The notes beneath the pieces are model-generated. The model was not told the origin of the DNA. It saw only the letters and a list, made by a program, of their open reading frames with translations, and did no database searches. 64,000 nucleotides of DNA, from positions 1,178,001 to 1,242,000 of the forward strand of contig CP021424.1 in NCBI GenBank assembly GCA_002162095.1, given 5' to 3'. Every line of letters starts with the position of its first letter. Positions within the stretch are counted from its first letter, which is position 1. Positions 61,306 to 64,000 of this stretch are shown here, piece by piece. A program made the translations under genes and the position numbers. Origin of the DNA: Armatimonadetes bacterium Uphvl-Ar2 (lineage in GTDB: Bacteria; Armatimonadota; Fimbriimonadia; Fimbriimonadales; Fimbriimonadaceae).

Positions 61306-61701
61306 TTACCAAACTTCGCCGAGGACCTCGCCCCCGACTTTGCGTCGTCGCGCCTCGCGGTCGGTCATCACGCCCAGCGGGGTGGTGATGATGCGCGTGG
61401 CCAAGCCGCTGCGAATCGGGCGAAGCTCGTTCGAACCCTTATAAACGCGCAGACCGGGCGTGCTCACGCGGCGCAATTGATGAATCATCGGTCGGCGGCG
61501 CTGGTCGTACTTCAGCTTGATGCGAATGACAGGGAACTTCGTTTCCTGCACCACTTCCCAGCCGTCAATGAAGCCTTCGGCTTCCAGAACCTTCGCCAGT
61601 TCCACTTTAATCTTGCTCATCGGAACGTCCACCGTGGTGTGCCGGGCAACCAGCCCGTTGCGCACCCGCGCGAACATATCCGCAATCGGATCGCTATGCA
61701 T
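61306..61701 (-). CDS. rpsH: 30S ribosomal protein S8
   Basis: The 131-aa S8 has DPIADMFARVRNG at the start, then VDVPMSKIKVELAKVLEAEGFI, and GLATRIITTPLGVMTDREAR near the end. It binds the central domain of 16S rRNA. Confidence 0.97.
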   Translation of the reverse strand: MHSDPIADMFARVRNGLVARHTTVDVPMSKIKVELAKVLEAEGFIDGWEVVQETKFPVIRIKLKYDQRRRPMIHQLRRVSTPGLRVYKGSNELRPIRSGLATRIITTPLGVMTDREARRRKVGGEVLGEVW

Positions 61702-61713
61702 CGTGTTGTCTCC

Positions 61714-61899
61714 TTACCAGCTGGACTTCACCACGCCCGGAAGGTTGCCCTTGTGAGCGTTTTCGCGCAGGCAGATCCGGCAGATGCCGAAGTATCGGAA
61801 GTAACCGTGCGGTCGGCCACACAGGTTGCAGCGGCTATAACCGCGCGTGCTGAATTTGGGCTTCCGCTTCGCTTTTTCAATGAGTGCTTTCTTAGCCAT
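61714..61899 (-). CDS. rpsN: 30S ribosomal protein S14, type Z
   Basis: The 61-aa zinc-binding S14 has [20 protein letters not shown] with four zinc cysteines and ends [11 protein letters not shown]. In most genomes rplN, rplX and rplE precede it; here the upstream neighbour is an isochorismatase-like gene 229 bp away, so rpsN begins the transcription unit. Confidence 0.97.
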   Translation of the reverse strand: MAKKALIEKAKRKPKFSTRGYSRCNLCGRPHGYFRYFGICRICLRENAHKGNLPGVVKSSW

Positions 61900-62048
61900 G
61901 TTTGTCCCGCCGTTCCCGGGCCGGTTTGCCGTGCACCGTTTCTCCGTTCGGATTCGTCCGGAAAGAAACGAGTCGACACCTCGCCTGTGGCTTGGTTGTG
62001 GGTCCTGCGCACAATAGAACTCGCGCTCGCTCGCGCACAGGGAACGGA

Positions 62049-62056
62049 AAGATACC
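62049..62056 (-). promoter_or_regulatory. putative -10 element GGTATCTT for the rpsN-secY-infA run
   Basis: In the 229-bp gap upstream of rpsN, GGTATCTT (minus strand) would give a leader of about 140 nt. It fits the GGTATNNT pattern. The leader contains no obvious strong hairpin. Confidence 0.4.
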
Positions 62057-62128
62057 TCTTTCCTTCCTTTTCCCTTCGGTGGAACTAGGATTCTGCCCCG
62101 TTCTACCGGGACTTACGACGGGTTCCCC

Positions 62129-62680
62129 TTACCCTGCGAATCGTTTGACCAGGCCCAGAACGTCACGGAACGCCCCGTGGTCGGCCCCGCCCATGGCTTC
62201 GTAGACCACGCTCTCGGTGTGGGTGATGACCGCGCCAATGTCGCGCAGGCGCTGCATCGCCACCGTGTGCATCCCAGAGCTGCGAGCGCTGATCGCGTCC
62301 TCGGCTAGGAACACGTCGTATTCCGACCCCAGCAAGTCCACGGCGGTTTGCGTCACGCAGATGTGGCTCTCAATGCCGACCAACACCACTTGGTTGCGCT
62401 GAGTTGCTTCGAGTTGCGCCACAAAGGCCTCCGCCCCCGCCGCACTGAACGCCATTTTGCCAACGATAGGCTGGCTCACCAGCGGGGCAATCGCCTCGTG
62501 GGTGCCGCCCATGCGCTCGGGGTACTGCTCGGTGGCCAGCACGGGGATGTTGAGTAGCTTCGCGGCTTCCAAAAGGAACTGCGTGCGGTGGACCACCCGG
62601 TCGGCTTCGTGAATCGCGGCCAAAAAAGTCGGCTGCTCATCAATGACCACGATAACGGCGTCTTCGGCGTGAATCTTCAT
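62129..62680 (-). CDS. Isochorismatase-like cysteine hydrolase
   Basis: This 183-aa protein has the isochorismatase fold: VIVVIDEQPTFL (catalytic Asp near 14), a Lys in VGKMAFSA (near 74) and the nucleophile region GIESHICVTQTA (Cys near residue 109). Members hydrolyse amides or enol ethers such as nicotinamide, isochorismate or carbamoyl compounds. The substrate is unknown. It is 9 nt after the fumarylacetoacetase stop, so the two may be in one operon. Confidence 0.87.
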   Translation of the reverse strand: MKIHAEDAVIVVIDEQPTFLAAIHEADRVVHRTQFLLEAAKLLNIPVLATEQYPERMGGTHEAIAPLVSQPIVGKMAFSAAGAEAFVAQLEATQRNQVVLVGIESHICVTQTAVDLLGSEYDVFLAEDAISARSSGMHTVAMQRLRDIGAVITHTESVVYEAMGGADHGAFRDVLGLVKRFAG

Positions 62681-62689
62681 GCGCGTTCC

Positions 62690-63949
62690 TTACAGGGCGG
62701 GCTTGATGGTGCCGCGCACCTCGCCAAACCCGATGCGATAGCCCTCGCCCTGGGCGTAGGCCGACATGATAACGGTGTCGCCATCGTGCAGGAACGTGCG
62801 GCGCTCGTTAGTCTCGGCCATTGTCAACGGTCGCTCGCCCTTCCAGGTGAGTTCCAGCAAGGAACCGAACGAATCCGGCGTCTCCCCGCTGATGGTGCCG
62901 GTGGCATAGAGATCGCCGAGTTCCACCGGGGTGCCGTTGCTCGTCTGATGGGCCAGCTGCTGGGCGATGGACCAATACAGGTTGCTCATGTTGCTCCGGC
63001 AGATCACCTGCGGGGTCTTCATGCTGCCCGTTTTGATGCTGACTTCGAGCTGCACGTCAAAGTGCGGATTGCCCTTCTGGCGCAGATAGGGCAGCGGCTC
63101 GGGGTCTTGCGCCATGCCTTCGATGCGGAACGGCTCCAGCGCGTCCAGGGTCACGATCCACGGCGATACGCTGGTGGCAAACGACTTGGCGAGGAACGGA
63201 CCGAGCGGCTGGTATTCCCAACGCTGCACGTCGCGGGCGCTCCAGTCATTCACGATGACCAAGCCCAAGATGTGCTCTTCCGCCTGCGTGGTGGGGATAC
63301 GGCGGCCCATATCCACGCCACTGCCCACGTAAAAGCCCATTTCGAGTTCAAAGTCCAATTCTCGGCAGGGGCCCCACTCGGGGGCTTCCGCGTCGGCGGC
63401 CTTGATTTGGCCCTTGGGGCGGATGATCGGCGTGCCCGAGGCCACCACCGTGTTCGCGCGGCCGTTGTAACCAATCGGCACCCAACGGTAGTTGGGGAGA
63501 AGCGGGTCGCCTTGCGGGCGGAACATCTGCCCCACATTGCGGGCATGGTGGATGCCGCTATAGAAGTCCACGTACGCCATCGGCGGGATCGGCACCTGCA
63601 AGTTGGCCTTCTCCAGCGGGATCATCGCCCGCTTTTGCAGCTTCTCCCGGGTGCGCAGGGCGTCGTGGTCGTGCCGGAGCAGGTTGAAAACCACCTGGCG
63701 CAGGTAGCTCAGCTTCTCCCGGTCCATGTCGATGAACGACTCGAGCACCGGAAACTCGCTGTCATCAATCAGCCCGGCTTCGCTCAGCGCCAGCAGGTCC
63801 AGCGCATAGGGGCCAATTGCGGCGACCATCGTCTCGCCCTGCCCCTTGATGTCGGCCAGGCCGAAGGGGATGTTCTGGATCGGGAAGGGGCTATCGGCCG
63901 GGATATCAATCCAGGATTTCGCGCTGGCCGGGATGGAGAAAGTCTTCAT
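62690..63949 (-). CDS. fahA: Fumarylacetoacetase
   Basis: This 419-aa enzyme hydrolyses fumarylacetoacetate to fumarate and acetoacetate, the last step of tyrosine/homogentisate breakdown. Its N-terminal SH3-like domain (PFPIQNIPFGLADIKG) and catalytic domain (DFYSGIHHARNVGQMFRP, with the catalytic His, and ELDFELEMGFYVGSG metal ligands) are complete and of normal length. Its ATG overlaps the upstream gene's stop. Confidence 0.95.
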   Translation of the reverse strand: MKTFSIPASAKSWIDIPADSPFPIQNIPFGLADIKGQGETMVAAIGPYALDLLALSEAGLIDDSEFPVLESFIDMDREKLSYLRQVVFNLLRHDHDALRTREKLQKRAMIPLEKANLQVPIPPMAYVDFYSGIHHARNVGQMFRPQGDPLLPNYRWVPIGYNGRANTVVASGTPIIRPKGQIKAADAEAPEWGPCRELDFELEMGFYVGSGVDMGRRIPTTQAEEHILGLVIVNDWSARDVQRWEYQPLGPFLAKSFATSVSPWIVTLDALEPFRIEGMAQDPEPLPYLRQKGNPHFDVQLEVSIKTGSMKTPQVICRSNMSNLYWSIAQQLAHQTSNGTPVELGDLYATGTISGETPDSFGSLLELTWKGERPLTMAETNERRTFLHDGDTVIMSAYAQGEGYRIGFGEVRGTIKPAL

Positions 63950-64000
63950 GAGTTGTGCTTGAAAAAGGCCGCGAGGCCGTCGCGGGGTTCGGCCACGCTG
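63946..64000 (-). CDS. C-terminal end of an enoyl-CoA hydratase/isomerase family protein (partial)
   Basis: The last 17 codons before the stop read VAEPRDGLAAFFKHNS, the typical C-terminal motif of crotonases (a -DG/EG-hydrophobic-AF- tail). The stop overlaps the fahA start (ATGA), so the gene is co-translated with it. The rest is outside the window. Confidence 0.65.
   Translation of the reverse strand, partial: SVAEPRDGLAAFFKHNS

Overview
The window is a GC-rich bacterial chromosome segment (roughly 60-65% GC by eye) with very tight gene packing; no gene-free stretch exceeds about 300 bases. The organism is a flagellated diderm: FlgH and FlgI (L- and P-ring proteins) are present, as are a PEP-CTERM exported protein, MreBCD, and a proteasome-type ARC/Mpa AAA ATPase. 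This mixture, and the gene content generally, fits Armatimonadota (Fimbriimonadia-like) best. That assignment is inference from gene content only; no 16S gene is present.

Layout. 1-3.8 kb: a truncated housekeeping-type sigma-70 factor divergent from a SpoIIM-like membrane protein, then a glycosyltransferase, a lipoprotein and a zinc-ribbon coiled-coil protein. 3.9-5.5 kb: tRNA-Tyr and tRNA-Thr flanking a Fic-family AMPylase whose start region carries a perfect palindrome. 5.5-8.1 kb: HD hydrolase, rpsF-ssb and a PGI/PMI isomerase. 8.1-12.4 kb: HAD phosphatase, GAF-PAS sensor kinase, Lon-N protein, Rieske oxygenase, tRNA-Leu. 12.5-18.7 kb: LURP-one-like protein, mreB-mreC-mreD-gdhA in one run, a small Gly/Ala-rich anchored protein, purH. 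18.7-28.8 kb: Ig-like membrane protein, ceramidase-like hydrolase, an operon of two zinc alcohol dehydrogenases (one with two frameshifts), cupin and M48 protease, a START-like protein, three tandem paralogous small membrane proteins, ribF. 28.8-37.2 kb: flagellar operon flgF-flgG-flgA-flgH-flgI-flgJ-flgN-flgK-flgL-fliW with csrA. 37.3-44.3 kb: M50-like protease, PEP-CTERM protein, ARC ATPase, prfA, alaS. 44.4-51.6 kb: small ORF, FAD oxidoreductase, zinc-ribbon membrane protein, CBS-DUF1385 fusion, secG, metallophosphoesterase, CcmA/CcmB-like exporter, D-2-hydroxyacid dehydrogenase. 51.7-61.9 kb: ribosomal/secretion/transcription block rpsN-rpsH-rplF-rplR-rpsE-rpmD-rplO-secY-adk-map-infA-rpmJ-rpsM-rpsK-rpoA-rplQ-truA-rplM-rpsI. 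62.1-64 kb: isochorismatase-like hydrolase, fumarylacetoacetase and the tail of an enoyl-CoA hydratase.

How parts work together. The flagellar block supplies rod, rings, hook-filament junction and their chaperones, and ends with the FliW-CsrA pair that couples flagellin supply to translation. The ribosomal block joins ribosome assembly, Sec export and N-terminal methionine removal. MreBCD sets cell shape.

Most notable observations: (i) a recurrent GGTATNNT element 13-14 nt before all three tRNA genes and before several operons, plus TANNNT boxes only 6-8 nt before start codons without Shine-Dalgarno sequences, suggesting leaderless mRNAs; (ii) FlgA carries an N-terminal FlgF/FlgG-like domain; (iii) a three-copy operator-like repeat at the Fic gene; (iv) an alcohol dehydrogenase broken twice, each time at a five-G run; (v) three tandem paralogues of an unrecognised family; (vi) a stand-alone ARC ATPase with no C-terminal proteasome-docking Tyr.
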